Of a DNA stretch of 64,000 nucleotides, positions 10,183-21,587 are shown piece after piece (the stretch's first letter is position 1; every line of letters begins with the position of its first letter). The DNA lies in contig JARFJB010000821.1 in assembly GCA_036346205.1 (NCBI GenBank), positions 4,923,222 to 4,987,221 on the forward strand. The letters run 5' to 3'. The DNA comes from Vesta saturnalis. Taxonomy: Eukaryota > Arthropoda > Insecta > Coleoptera > Lampyridae. The notes under the pieces are model-generated. The model was not told the DNA's origin, ran no database searches, and saw only the letters and a program-made list of their open reading frames with translations. A program made the translations under genes and the position numbers.

Positions 10183-11484
10183 TATGTAAATATAAAAATT
10201 GTAAATATTTCAGAAACTATTGCAGATAGACAAAATTTTCTTACTACAAAATCTGTAGGTCGTTTGATTTTCTATCAAGTAATGTAATAATATACAAGGT
10301 GTATTTACATTTGAAATAAAAAATATTAAATTCGGGTTTGTGGTATACCCTGTATAAAAATTAAATGTCATGGTATTTCTTAAAAGGTCCATGCGAAGTT
10401 ATAAAATAATAGATTTGACAGGAACGTCAAAATGAATTTTTGATCTTCGACGAAAAATGTGAAGTTCTTATCTAAATGTTCAAATATAAATACGGTTAAC
10501 TTTAGCTATACGACATATTTAATAGAAAGTGGTTGTTTTTCAGAGTAGAATTTAAAATAAGAAAGATGGGTTATGTGCCGCTGTTACGGGACACTCTGTA
10601 TATGCGAAAATATTTTTAGGTTATAGCGTGCTTGAATTCAAGCAACTTTTGTATAAAACATTTTTTCTGTGCACAGTTTAGCCGCAAATTCACTTTGTTG
10701 TACTAATGCCACACTCTGTATATATTACTTAAGGCCGCTGTATAATTTTCCAGTTTATCAATGCTCTAAAACTTTTATATTGAAAATTTACAAAACAATT
10801 CCATGAATTAGTTAAAAACTCATAACAGACTTATTCATTCATGCCCTAAGAAACCGTAATCAACATTTAATTACATCACTAATAGTTTTGGCAGAGTGGA
10901 GCTACCAAAACGTAACCCTCATATGAACAGGATTCCCGGTAATCTTTACAGAATATTTGTGTGAAACTCAAAACTGTAACTGACTTAAGTAATTCCGGAA
11001 AACGGAAAACTAATTTTAGAAGACTAACTTGAATTGCATAACCCTATTGCAATAAGCTTCGAAATACTCTTTCAGTCTTGCTTAATTTGATTCTAATAAA
11101 TACGCCCCTATCTGTAAAAATTACTTGTTGACATTCAACTATCTGCTGTTACGCAGTAGCATACCTATAATTTTTATCTTTCGCAATTTTACACTTAAAA
11201 CAATACTTTAATTATTCAAATATTTTAGTTCTAGGTTTAAATTCCATCGTTAATGATATTAACGTTAAAATTGTCAGTAACGTATCATGAGTTACCTTTT
11301 GTAAGATATACTTACAAAAAATTTTTCGTGTACAAATATTCATTTACGCGTTATCGTTATTTAAATGCTAAAAACGTTACTCTAGTTGTACGATAGGCCA
11401 TAACACTAACAGCACTTGTAAATGCCAGCCTTAAATCTACCCCCATAAACGTCTGAACAACATTAATTTATTATCATTAAACAG

Positions 11485-11711
11485 GAATGAATGTTAATCA
11501 AAGGGAATTGAGTCAGCATGTTGAATTTGAACCGAACACTTACTACGCAGCATTCAGTGCGGAACTTGAAGCTAGTGCATATCCAATGTGGGCACTAGTT
11601 TCACATTTGGCAGATGAATCTACTGTTTCACTCACGCGGAGAGCACTGTCGGCTTGTTTATCATCATTATTGGAATGGTTGGATGCCATAAATTTTACAA
11701 GTCCAAATGTG
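11485..11711 (+). CDS. UBR3: UBR3 exon d
   Basis: Follows acceptor ATTAAACAG. The joined frame begins G, then MNVNQRELSQHVEFEPNTYY, AAFSAELEASAYPMWALVSH and SLLEWLDAINF. This is near-identical in pattern to the same part of vertebrate UBR3 (HVEFE, TYYAAF, AELEA, PMW, DAINF) and is the firmest evidence for the gene. It ends in phase 0 at AATGTG|GTATGT, followed by an intron of 49 bp. Confidence 0.95.
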
Positions 11712-11760
11712 GTATGTGAATATAATAATAACTGTTTAATTTTTATTATGAACCTTACAG

Positions 11761-11916
11761 AATGATAGTGTGCAAGTGTCCTTTCATCTTCCATTACATC
11801 GGTACCTGGCTGTTTTTCTATGTCAAGCCGTCGCTAAACAGGGATTAACGTTAAATGAAATTCTACCACATTCGGATACGTTGCATTTGTTGATGATGCA
11901 TCCGTTGCGAGTGCAG
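11761..11916 (+). CDS. UBR3: UBR3 exon e
   Basis: Preceded by AACCTTACAG. Reads NDSVQVSFHLPLHRYLAVFL, then LNEILPHSDTLHLLMMHPLR and VQ, ending at GTGCAG|GTAAGT in phase 0. VSFHLPLHRY and the HPL motif before the junction match UBR3. The protein should continue with roughly its whole C-terminal half, including the RING, but no further exon was recognised downstream in this window. Confidence 0.93.
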
Positions 11917-14500
11917 GTAAGTGCATATTTAACAAAATGAGTTATTAATTACTAATTCAAGTTAAACCATTCATGTATCGTTCACGTCTGAAAATGTAGA
12001 AATCCGTGTACGTCTTGCTGCAACTTGCTAACGGTTTCGTATAAAATAAAATTTCTCTTGGATAAAAATAAAATTTGTCAGAGGGCTCCATCTGCTTGAA
12101 ATATATCTAGGTTAAATCGTAAATGATAAATATAAGAGATAATCTGAGTAGATTATTCACTCCTCATGAAGACTCGTTACTCAAATTGCAAACTCACTCG
12201 TCTTTGGGTTCTTCTTAACCTAAATGAAATTACTTCAAAAACATGTAAGTTACATGTTGTACAGTTCGTAATAAAATAAACTAAAATTTAGAAAAGTACG
12301 TTTTAAATGATTCTGCAAAATGATCGGATTTACGTTTAAAATTAACGCTATAAAGACTGTACAATTAATTTAGATTTCACATTAAAGGGCTAATGAAATA
12401 ATATTCATCATCATTAACACAATATCTGTATTGAGAAGAAAAATAAGATCTAGTATTAGAAATCGGTGACGACAGATGATAAAAGGAAACCTGGTTTATT
12501 TTTTACTAACATGTACAAACTGCATGTTAGACTCATTTTAGTTCACTATACTAAGCGATATTCTATAAAATTTTATAATAAATTACGCACATTAACGGAA
12601 AACAAACGTGGTACAGCATAATTAGGGTTATGGTTGCGACGTGAATCACGTTTATTATCTCTGATTGGTAACATTGTTTTATGTACGTGTCCCATTCGCT
12701 ACAACTACACACTTCATCCATAATTGAGATACTGATCCTTTTGGTTTGAAATTGTGTATTTCCTTTTTATATACAAATTTAAACGTCTTGATAACAATTA
12801 CACTAATCGACCTTAGTAAGTGATAATGGTTTTAAAAAGTTAATATGTTGTCAAATAAATTTATGATATATGAAAACGCAATGAGCTTGCTATAACAGTT
12901 ACTTAAACGTCTTTGAAAACCAAGTTATGTTAGTGAAAATGATTTTTAATAGATTAAATATTACTAATCTCTTTGAAGGTGACTAATCAGAACACCTTCG
13001 AATGAAGGCTAGCAATGAAAAATGTCACAATTGAAAGGCAAATTTTTAATTAAATTATAAGTGCAAAGTTACGAAAAACTAATTTAAACCATCTACTAAA
13101 ATGGTAACAAATTTTGTAAATAAATAATTTTCCACTACTACTAAAAGACGTAATTGTTATGGTACATTGAAAGCAGAGTGAGTTTATTGCACACCTTCGA
13201 CAGTTTGACTCATTTTGCGTGTACTAATTTATATTTTAAATTTAATAAAAGAATTATCCGTATGCTAGTTGGATATTATATTATATGTGTTTGGTCTTCA
13301 GAAATCGAAATGAAAACATTCATGGTGTTTTATTTCAAAATCAAATTTTAAATAATGTTCAGTGATTTGTGTATGTATTTATTTTCTTATGAAATTGTTA
13401 ACAGTACGAAGTAGATTACTGTAATGATTCATTTAAAGTATAAACTTTAAGTGCTTCTTAATCTTTCGCCACCACATTGGGCGTCAACTTGTAACGTAAC
13501 TTCTTAATCTTTGTTCAAAGGAACGTTAATTCTGTATCGTAACGTTGGTAATTGTATGATATATTGATTAAGATAAAAAAAATTATTATTTACCCAGGCT
13601 AGCTCTTTTATAGATGGTTGTAACGTAATTATAATTTATACTCAATATAGATTGTTTAAATTATAATAAATAACATTAATTTGACTTCTAGAATGCTCAA
13701 AACTCATTTCCAATATCAGTTATTGACACAGTTATATGCATTTACTAATAGAAATTAACCCTGCCCAATTCTAGTAAAGTGCCTTTAATTCAAATTGTGA
13801 ATCTAGCTATCTCAATATACTTTATGTAAATCACTTTAAACATAATTTTAATCATCAACTTTTTTAAAAGTATTTATTATTTAATACTATTATTGAAGAT
13901 TCAATGCATCAATAAAATGTTAACTGTAAGTGAAATGAGTATACAATTTATTTCTAAATCCTCTGATATAATAATAGTATAAGGTTACCTAAATATATCT
14001 AATATAAAGGTCTGTGAAAATTGCGACTTAGTTAATTTAATTAAATTAATCTCTGACCTTTAATCATAAGTATTAATTTATGTTTGAATTATTTATGGAC
14101 TGAGTTAATAAAATACAACTAGTGTGCTAAAAGATTCTTGTGCGAAGGAATAGTGACAAATCTCAATGTTAAATTATACCTTTTAATCGCGTAAAAATTA
14201 AATAATTGAGGTATAGAAAAATACATTAATTTCTTGTAAATTAACTGTCAAAAATATAGAATATCTATGTCACAATTAATTTAAATACAAGTGAAATTTT
14301 TATACCCTATTATGTTGGTCCATGTGGTTCTTTCTGACTTAATATATGGCGGTATCTACTTTGATTTGTAATAAATAGAACAAATGAACAACAGGGTAAA
14401 ATTAAACATTAAGTACAATTGTAACAAATTTATTGCATGATGTCATAGACATATACATTGAAACCTGTTTTATAATTCCTATCGGCCATGCAATTTAGTT
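11917..14500. other. AT-rich intron or intergenic sequence
   Basis: No coding exon, repeat boundary or RNA gene was recognised. The sequence is uniformly AT-rich with many short A/T runs. It starts with the UBR3 donor, so it is intron at least at its left end. Confidence 0.6.
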
Positions 14501-14504
14501 TCTT

Positions 14505-15180
14505 AAACTATGTACCAGGTGAGGAAATAAGAACGACCGTCGGCCATATCTTCAGATCGGATTATAGTATAGCTTTGGGAAAAAAAATTTATAATAAAAG
14601 TGGTCTTGAGAAACACCCGGAATTTATTTATAGAACTGTAGGTTCGCCGTAGAGGGTGTAATTGAATACCAAAATTTTAAAAAGCCAAATTTTACAAAAT
14701 TTGCTTAATTAAAGGGCATTGTAAATACGATAATCGGATTCTATGGAAAATTCTGCGTACTTTTTATTAAACAAGTTTTAGTCTATCTTTTTAAATTAGA
14801 TGTGGTAAAGAGTGGGAACCTAGTTATGAAAAAACGCAACCGGTTCTGCTTAATCGATCTTCGCAAACTTACTCTTGTTGAAAAGAGCTCTTTTCCACCA
14901 ACGTAAGTGTTATATACTCAACGCAACTTAATAAATAACGTGCAGATTATTTTTTTTTTAGAAATCTAGTTCTTTTTGGAAAATATTAAATGGAAGCATG
15001 CAGTTCTAACAATGGATTATGAAAGTAGACCAAATTAGCAATAAAATGGCGAAAACCGCATGTCGATACCATGTTTCTATCCCGAGATATCTAAAGAAAC
15101 TTGTAAATGGTGAACATTTTTCTCAAACTTCAATTAGGCTGGTAAAATTTCGCTATATGAAAATTGAAGTATCAGTAAAA
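14505..15180 (+). repeat. Unnamed repeat R4, uninterrupted copy
   Basis: The copy matches, in inverted orientation, 20595-20866 joined to 25342-25745. Shared words include AATAAGAACG(A/G)CCGTCGGC, GATCGGATTATA, AACAAGTTTTAGTCTATC and CATGCTTCC/GGAAGCATG. At about 14911-14925 it holds the unoccupied form of the site into which the LINE has jumped in the other copy (read on the minus strand, GTTGAGTATATAACACTTAC). Part of it reads in one frame (IRT(T/A)VG(H/Y)IFRSDY) in both copies, but I do not recognise a protein. Confidence 0.8.
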
Positions 15181-15675
15181 CTTGCTATTCGATAACTTTT
15201 ATCAAACAATCTATATTAGCAAACAAATTTTGAAAATATGATATGTGTATCACATATCGTCGCATTGGTGGTGAATTGTGCTAGCCCTCATACACAAAAA
15301 CTTGAGCTAGCGCGCTTTTAAAGAAGTTTGTCATCCAAAAAACTCAGGTTTTCTTCTCTAAATCTGTAACCGGAATACAAAACATAACAATTTTTTGTTA
15401 TTTTTATTTAAGGGCTATGCTTCTTATTTGGATGTTTTTATTTTAGAATTATAAACATTATTTTAGGTGTTATGTGACTTAGCTCTATTCACTACAATAA
15501 ATTTGGATATTCTGCGATATTATTTGAAGATGTGAAAAGATCTAACAGTAGGTAATGTTAAAAATAATGATAAATTCAGCTATTTTTTTAAATAATTTTA
15601 TTACAATTATCAGTGTTACAAAGAGTATGAAATAACACAAATTCAAATTATTGTCCGTTTTTGTCTATATCGGAT
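15181..15675. other. AT-rich spacer downstream of the DUF7869-like gene
   Basis: No gene was recognised. It lies between repeat R4 and the stop codon of the minus-strand gene and would include that gene's 3' untranslated region. Confidence 0.4.
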
Positions 15676-17584
15676 TCAATTTGAACTTCTTAGTACCTCA
15701 TAAAATCTGTGATAAGCAGACTTTATGGAGTCAGATTTGCAAAGCTTACGCAAGCCCATCATATTTTGTTTTTCAATCAGTAAACTTGAAGTGTACAATT
15801 TGGGTACAACTTCATTTAGGGAAGATGTACTATTTCTTAAGGATGCCTTTTTAACTACTATGGAACGGAATTCGGAATCATTTAGACGTTCTTTAAAAAA
15901 TATTTTGTTAGGTTGTTCTTTCCTATATTGAATCCATTTTACTTTTAACCAATTTAGATTACTTCCATGTTCGCATTTTTTTTTGTTTATTACCGTAGTT
16001 TTAAAAAAAGTTTGAAATTTAAGAAATCCGAATAAATCATTTCAATAACATTGTAAAATGGTTGCTTAGTTTTTGCAGTTCGAGCTACTGTGTACCAACC
16101 CTCTGGAGTGTAAATATCTATTTTATTGCCACGGTTTTCAATAGCATAATGGACACTATTGCACTCCATTTCAGAGTGTCCTGACTCCATATATTTTTGG
16201 TTTATAATTTCAATCGGTAGCAAATGTACAGCTTGTAAAAACATGACAGCATTAATGCAGTTACGATTTTGCCCAGATGCTGTGTCAGCATAGAATGTAA
16301 CTTCTTTTATTTCAGTCCCAAGGCCACATAAATGTTTCCACAAACAGGTTGCAATTTCTGAGGAACCTTTGGTGCCAACACCTTCATGCCACATAAAGTT
16401 ATCGGCTTGTGCAGTCTCCAAATTGTACACGGTGAAGTTAAACGTTTTTAGTTTTTGGCTGTAGTATAGCTTTCCTACTTGTAGTGAAGTTGTTAAAAGA
16501 ATTTTTTCCATATCTACAGCAAAACATGCAAACGACATATCAAGTTTTGTTCTATTTTTATCGATTTGTTTTGCTTCTTTAGCCTCTATTTTTCTAGCTA
16601 AGTGCACATTAATATCATCTTGCACATTGATCCTTCTTAGGCCGGTGGAAACCTATATTAAACTCTGAAGTGAAAATGTGTTTATAAAAGCTAGCTTTCT
16701 TGGGTGCTACTCCAAGCTCTGCACAATAATCTTTATAATCTATATATAATCTATTTTCAGATAGTCCTGTGGGTAGATACTCCCTCTTTGTAGTGCTCCT
16801 TCAGTAATGTGAAGCAATTAAAGGTAGAGATTTAATGTGAGTTTTTGTTATGTCTTGTTGCTTCAGCATTTTTTTGAGGTGGTGGTTTCCTGCTCCTTTG
16901 ATCTGGTTTAACGACTCCATGTGCCGAACTTTTATCCAGTGCTGTAAGTACCTTTTTACTTGAAATTTGTAGAGTTTTGAGGAAGAACTTCTGGCAAACT
17001 TGATGTTCTGTATGTCCTGCTGTAAGTTTATAAACCAAAGTATGCTGCCTGCGACTACCGTCTTTTTGTGCAACGTATGAACGCTTCTTTGGGATTCGCC
17101 GAACATGTCTAGCAATAAAGTTCCATCTTGACTCTTCTGTTTTTATATTATAAAATTCGTTGAAAATCTGATGCCGCGTTTCATTGAAGAAAAAGTCATT
17201 ACAGTGGTAGTGACACCTACATTTTACCTCTTCTATTGTTTTTGCTTCTTTAAGTCTTCCTTTCTGTGTCTGGTACGCTTTTCCCTCCATTCTTAATGTT
17301 CTTTGTATATTTCTCGTCCATTTTGGTGGCTCCCGTTTTCGTTTTCTTCTTAGTTTTTTATTTTCTGTAGTTTCGGCCAAAATGGATATGTCATTGTTTC
17401 TTTCCAAAAGCCTTCTTCTGACATTATTTATTAACGGTTCCGAATCCGAACTACTCCATGATGCTTCGTCGTTATTAATTGAAGAGCTACCTTCCCTGAG
17501 CAATAGCAACTCATTGTCTTGTTTTTGCACTAAAAATTAAAAATATTGCATACCATAATTCTTGCAATAATTTAAAAAACTTAC

Positions 17585-17677
17585 CTTCAACCGGTGGTGA
17601 CAGTTGGCTCTTAAAAAATTCTTGATGATAATCATTGACTGTGCTGAGTTCAGGAAAATCATCGCCTTGATCTCTGA
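17585..17677 (-). CDS. Exon 3 of the DUF7869-like gene (93 nt)
   Basis: Acceptor CTTTTAG; reads RDQGDDFPELSTVNDYHQEF, then FKSQLSPPVE, and ends GTTGAAG|GTAAGT in phase 1. Both its end sequence and its phase match exon 2, pointing to an ancestral exon duplication. Confidence 0.58.
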
Positions 17678-17859
17678 CTAAAAGTAATTACATTTCTTAA
17701 ATACTAAAAAAAATTAAATAAAACAAATCACCAGACTGCTAAAAACAAAGAACATGTACGCAGTTGCACCCCTATAGATTACGAACGATATACCTGACAT
17801 CATTTTTAATTAATGGCATGCGACTGCGTTTGTGTAAAATTGTTTTTTTTTTAATTTAC

Positions 17860-17931
17860 CTTCAACCGATGGCGACAATTGCCTATTAGGTGATTCTTGC
17901 CCACAATCTTCAGCAGCAACTGGCATTTCAT
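17860..17931 (-). CDS. Exon 2 of the DUF7869-like gene (72 nt)
   Basis: Acceptor TTTTAG, then EMPVAAEDCGQESPNRQLSP and SVE, ending GTTGAAG|GTAAAT. It enters and leaves in phase 1, so it can be skipped or duplicated without disturbing the frame. Its last residues, QLSPSVE, repeat those of exon 3 (QLSPPVE). Confidence 0.55.
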
Positions 17932-18158
17932 CTAAAATTTACATAAATTTTGATATTAAAAATCTCGTTAAAAAGTATTGCATTATACTACTGCTAATTT
18001 AAAAATAAATCTCCTGTAAAGTCTAATTACACATAATATTAAACTAGATTTCTCTAAATAATTTCAATGCGACTCTGCAGGAAGTAGTTTTTAAATTCCG
18101 GGGGAAAAATATATGTACTAATCACTCCCTAGAAAACATTAAGTAACCTCAAACTAAC

Positions 18159-18303
18159 CAAAATGAACCGGTGATAGTAAAGTATATTCTTTTTCTTCGT
18201 TATCCGATTCATTTAAGGACACGTCATGCTGTTCACACTTTTCCTCATCATTTAATCTCATTTCCAGTGCTCTTTTCACTAGTAGTTTACCCCTTGATAA
18301 CAT
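18159..18303 (-). CDS. Exon 1 of the DUF7869-like gene
   Basis: ATG at 18303. The frame reads MLSRGKLLVKRALEMRLNDE and then an acidic DNEEKEYTLLSPVHF stretch, and ends in phase 1 at TTTTG|GTTAGT. The start was chosen because it is the first ATG in a frame that splices in phase to three following exons; no upstream exon was sought beyond it. Inferred from splice signals, not from homology. Confidence 0.55.
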
Positions 18304-18860
18304 TTTTACAAACAACAATAACAGACACTAATAAAATGCATGGAATATTACTACCAAAACATAAGAAAACGTTGAACGTGTGGATTAGTTCTATTCAGGT
18401 TTATAATAATTTAGGGCCATACAACTTAAAAACTCAGTTGCTAAAAGTGCTAAGCTGCTGATGTCTGTTCACTACAATAAAATGTGGGTTACTTCCTTTA
18501 GCAAATTTTGTGTTACAAGGACTTTAAAAAGGTTGTGGGATAGGATACTTCTAGGAATCAAACTTTATGCTTCCTAGTGTTTGTTAACCGTCTTAACTCA
18601 ATTTTACACTTTTGTGGGTTACGACTGCTCACTACCAAACCGACGATATTATGGAAATTGCTCAAGAATAACCATATTAGGTGTATTTTAACACTCTTAT
18701 AGTTACACAGTAGTTAATATATTAAATAAATTACCAGTTGAAATCAAGTAGGTTATGATTAATACGAGAATATCACATATGTCAAAAATTATTAGTCTTG
18801 TTGCAGTTGTTAATTTATCCAGGTAATCATTTTCGATATCATAATTAAAAAAATATCATT
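18304..18860. other. AT-rich spacer
   Basis: Contains the putative promoter side of the minus-strand gene, but no clear TATA box or initiator could be assigned. No gene was recognised on either strand. Confidence 0.35.
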
Positions 18861-18869
18861 CTTACAAAT

Positions 18870-20430
18870 GAAGAAGCTTTTAATATGTTGGCTGTTTATT
18901 TCGAAAACATGAGAAATGCAACTGTTGCTTCCAGAATTTATACGGTGCAGTACCCAAACAGAAGACATCACAGCAACAGAGTAGTTCTTTGAATCGCTCA
19001 ACGTTTGCGTACTACAGGAAGTGTTCATCTTAGCGTGTATCGAAGACGTGGTAGAGGTAGAACGTTGGAAAATATAACAAATGTTTTGTCATATGTAAAT
19101 TTGAACCCTCATGTAAGTATACGAGATGTAGCCAGAGACTAGGGAATAAATCAAACCACCGTCCGAATAGATTAAGAGAACACAAATGACTACTTTTTTT
19201 TAATAAATTTCTACCTACACATTTTATTAACTTTTATTAATATGTTTCCCGTGCGCAATCTTTAAAAGCCATATAATTTCCATATTTTTAATTTTTCAAT
19301 TATATCTATGTAAATGTTATTATGCCATAATCAATTTGTGATAAAATGTTTAGTTTATTGAATGTTTAATGTGGTCTGTCATTTTTTGTCAAGCTGTAGT
19401 AATAAAACTTCAAATTTCAGTTTAGTAATTACTTAAAAAATAAATTTTATTTAGAAAATTCACTATTACAATATTACTTGTAACGCTACGCTCGTTCAGC
19501 AATATTCACCACTCATAAAATAAAAGGTCACATTTATTTGTATCATAAATAATTATTACCAAAATTGCATTATTGGTATCAAATAATAAAAATATAAAAT
19601 AATGAGAGGCCAGGCGAAAAACTTTCGTAAAAGCACCACACAAGTTGTATCACTTGAAGACTTTTTGCGCTTGTTAACAACGAAATATTTTTATTTTAGA
19701 TTGCACCTATATCACATAGTCCTACACCAAGGTTTAAATGCTGGAGATTTCAGTAACAGACTGGATTATTGTAACTGGCTATTAAATAGGATAGGAGAAA
19801 ATCTTGAAATACTTCATATATTATGTGGTCAGATGAAGCAACATTTCAGAGTGATGGTAAAACAGGATAACGTGCACTATTGGTCAGAAACAAATCCCCA
19901 CTAGATGCGAGAGGTCCAACATCAGGGTTGTTGGTCTGTAAACGTGTGGTGCAGCATTCTAGGTAGACAAATAATTGGACCATATTTTTTAATGAAAGTC
20001 TTAATGGGGAAAGATATTTAGATTTTTTAATAAATGAATTGCCACTTCTTTTAGAAGACGTATGACTGACAATTTGTCGTGATATGTTTTTCTAACATGA
20101 TGGGTGCCCGACGCATTACTCTAGGGATGTTTGGAATTTTTTAAATCAAACATATCCCGGCAGATGGATAGGACGTGGAAGTTTATTTTACTGGCCAGCC
20201 AGATCCCCAGATCTGACGTGTTTAGATTTTTATTTGTGGGGGCGATTAAAAGAATTTGTTTTTGCCAACAGACCCACAAGAAGGACTGACATGATCGAAA
20301 GGATACGAAATGCAATACAAAGCATTTCAGGGACAGACATTGAAACTTCCGTATTATCCACCCGCCAGAAACAGCAATGTTGTATTAAAAATGATGGACG
20401 ACAGTTTGAACAACCGGGGGGACACTAATC
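18870..20430 (+). pseudogene. Degenerate Tc1/mariner transposase with an internal insertion (T3)
   Basis: N-terminal part 18890-19180 reads RNATVASRIYTVQYPNRRHH, QRLRTTGSVHLSVYRRRGRG and NPHVSIRDVARD. The frame then leaves homology for about 500 bp (19190-19690) and resumes with LHLYHIVLHQGLNAGDFSNR, CWSVNVWCSILGRQIIGPYF, FFQHDGCPTHYSRDVWNFLN, RWIGRGSLFYWPARSPDLTC and LDFYLWGRLKEFVF. The 500-bp block is an insertion or a pseudo-intron; it ends in TTTTATTTTAG, which resembles a splice acceptor. Several stops in both halves mean that it is not functional. Confidence 0.8.
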
Positions 20431-20594
20431 ACATTCTTGTTGTAATTATTTTAAATTGTTGATGGTTAGATTGGTTAAATTGTTTTCAGCTTTGTTTCCT
20501 AATATATATTGTCTAGCGGGAACGGTAACATTAGTATGATAACATTTTTAACTATTGCAGATAGACCAATATAAGGCCTTTCTAACAAGACTAA

Positions 20595-20866
20595 AAATGT
20601 TGATTTCCGTTAAGGTTAACCAACCTAATTGAAGTTTGACAAAAAATGTTCACCGTTTACACCTTTCTTAAGATATCTCGGGATAGAAAGAAGGTATCGA
20701 CATGCAGTTTTCCCCATTTTGTTGCTAATTTGGTCTACTATATAATCCATTGTTAAAACTGCATGCTTCCATTTAATATTTTCCAAAGAGAACTAGATTT
20801 CTATAAAAAAATAAATACCGCCCTCTAATTTGCACGTTACTTATTAAGTTGTGTTGAGTATATAAC
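20595..20866 (-). repeat. Repeat R4, second copy, left part (split by the LINE)
   Basis: Inverted match to the right half of the 14.5-kb copy (for example AAGATATCTCGGGATAGAAA and GGTCGACATGC-like words). It stops at the LINE target site at 20866 and resumes at 25331. Confidence 0.85.
20856..20866. other. LINE target-site duplication, left copy
   Basis: GAGTATATAAC, identical to 25331-25341. The first bases of the element just inside (GAGTATATAG) partly echo the target, as microhomology or a short extra duplication at the 5' junction. Confidence 0.9.
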
Positions 20867-21402
20867 GAGTATATAGCGTACGGTGCGTGATAATCGCAAG
20901 TCGGTCCCGCCTACGCGAGTGCAGGTTTTTTAAGAAATTGCATAAAGTGATTAGATTTTAAGGGTTAAGGAAGCCACAGTAGGGCGATTTAAGATATACA
21001 GAAGCTCATATAATAAAGAACAAGCTACAGGGCAAGTATAAAACGAGAAATCGTGTAGTAAACAAGTGTAAACACCAGCTGATATTCATAGCGAGCAGCG
21101 GCCTTGGGAGAGCGCAAGAGCGGCATTTCAAAATTCTAGGTACAGCGCGATCACGGTAAGTGGCAAATAAGTTGTGAACTTAAACGAGTGCAAATTTCGA
21201 AGTACAGCGCGATCACGACAAGGGCTGGTTTTAAAAAGGAAAAGCCAGGACGACGAGTGTGGGAGCGTGGTACGGAGTGAGATAACAGAGTGTCGGCCGT
21301 GTGTATAGGTAATGAACCAAGTGAATCCCCACTCTTAGACTGAATCTAAAAGGCAAGTGTAGTACGTCACGCAAATTGATCGGGACAAGAAACATAAAGT
21401 AA

Positions 21403-21552
21403 ATGAATGATAACACAACTAAAGGCAGATCATCCAGCACCGGATCATTAAGAGAATACCTACAAAAAAGGAAAAGAGAAATAGAAGCCAACCAAGAGGA
21501 AAGCAAGTACAAGAAGATACTGCAAAGCAAAAACGCAGCAAAGGAAGGCTGA
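21403..21552 (+). CDS. Short basic ORF upstream of LINE ORF1 (49 aa)
   Basis: ATG at 21403, reading MNDNTTKGRSSSTGSLREYL and then QKRKREIEANQEESKYKK, to TGA at 21550. In the ORF1 frame the sequence is also open just upstream of the ORF1 ATG (LRTPKNQEEQSAN). One explanation is that this is the true ORF1 N-terminus, separated by a one-base indel between about 21540 and 21555; an independent small ORF is the alternative. It is a Ser-rich then highly charged segment with no known domain. Confidence 0.5.
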   Translation: MNDNTTKGRSSSTGSLREYLQKRKREIEANQEESKYKKILQSKNAAKEG

Positions 21553-21587
21553 GGACCCCCAAGAATCAAGAAGAACAAAGCGCAAAC

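Larger units (their letters stand above)
4611..11484 (+). other. UBR3: UBR3 intron, 6.9 kb, invaded by transposons
   Basis: The intron is bounded by the donor GTATTTTT at 4611 and the acceptor ATTAAACAG ending at 11484; phase 1 is preserved across it. It contains at least three mariner transposase relics, a 196-bp MITE, a TTAA-type MITE, a tRNA-bearing retroposon and a 300-bp repeat present twice. Sequence at 4611-5240 and 10183-11484 shows no gene, only scattered mariner-like terminal words (CAGGGTG, CACTCTGTA). Confidence 0.85.
15676..18303 (-). pseudogene. Four-exon TE-like gene, DDE-like uncharacterised family (DUF7869-like)
   Basis: Spliced on the minus strand, this gives about 720 codons. 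Exon 4 (17529-15676) carries the family landmarks in order: RRxHTLVYKLTAGHTE, a SLPLIASHY segment, KREYLPTGLSENRLY, FNIGFHRPKKDQC, NFTVYNLETAQADNFMWHEG, EVTFYADTASGQNRN, YMESGHSEMECNSVH and a basic C-terminus ending SAYHRFYEVLRSSN. The F(Y)xD and GHSxxE motifs look like the catalytic-type residues of a DDE nuclease; the family name is from memory and tentative. Lesions: a frame break near 16890, an in-frame TGA at 16801-16803 where a Cys codon is expected, a frame break near 16620, and one in the T-run near 16005. It is therefore a recently dead copy, antisense to UBR3. Confidence 0.7.

Noticed and set aside
15480..18480. TTCACTACAATAAA near both sides of the DUF7869-like gene as a terminal repeat
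   Set aside because: The words are in direct orientation, short, and the flanks do not match further; not sufficient for element termini.
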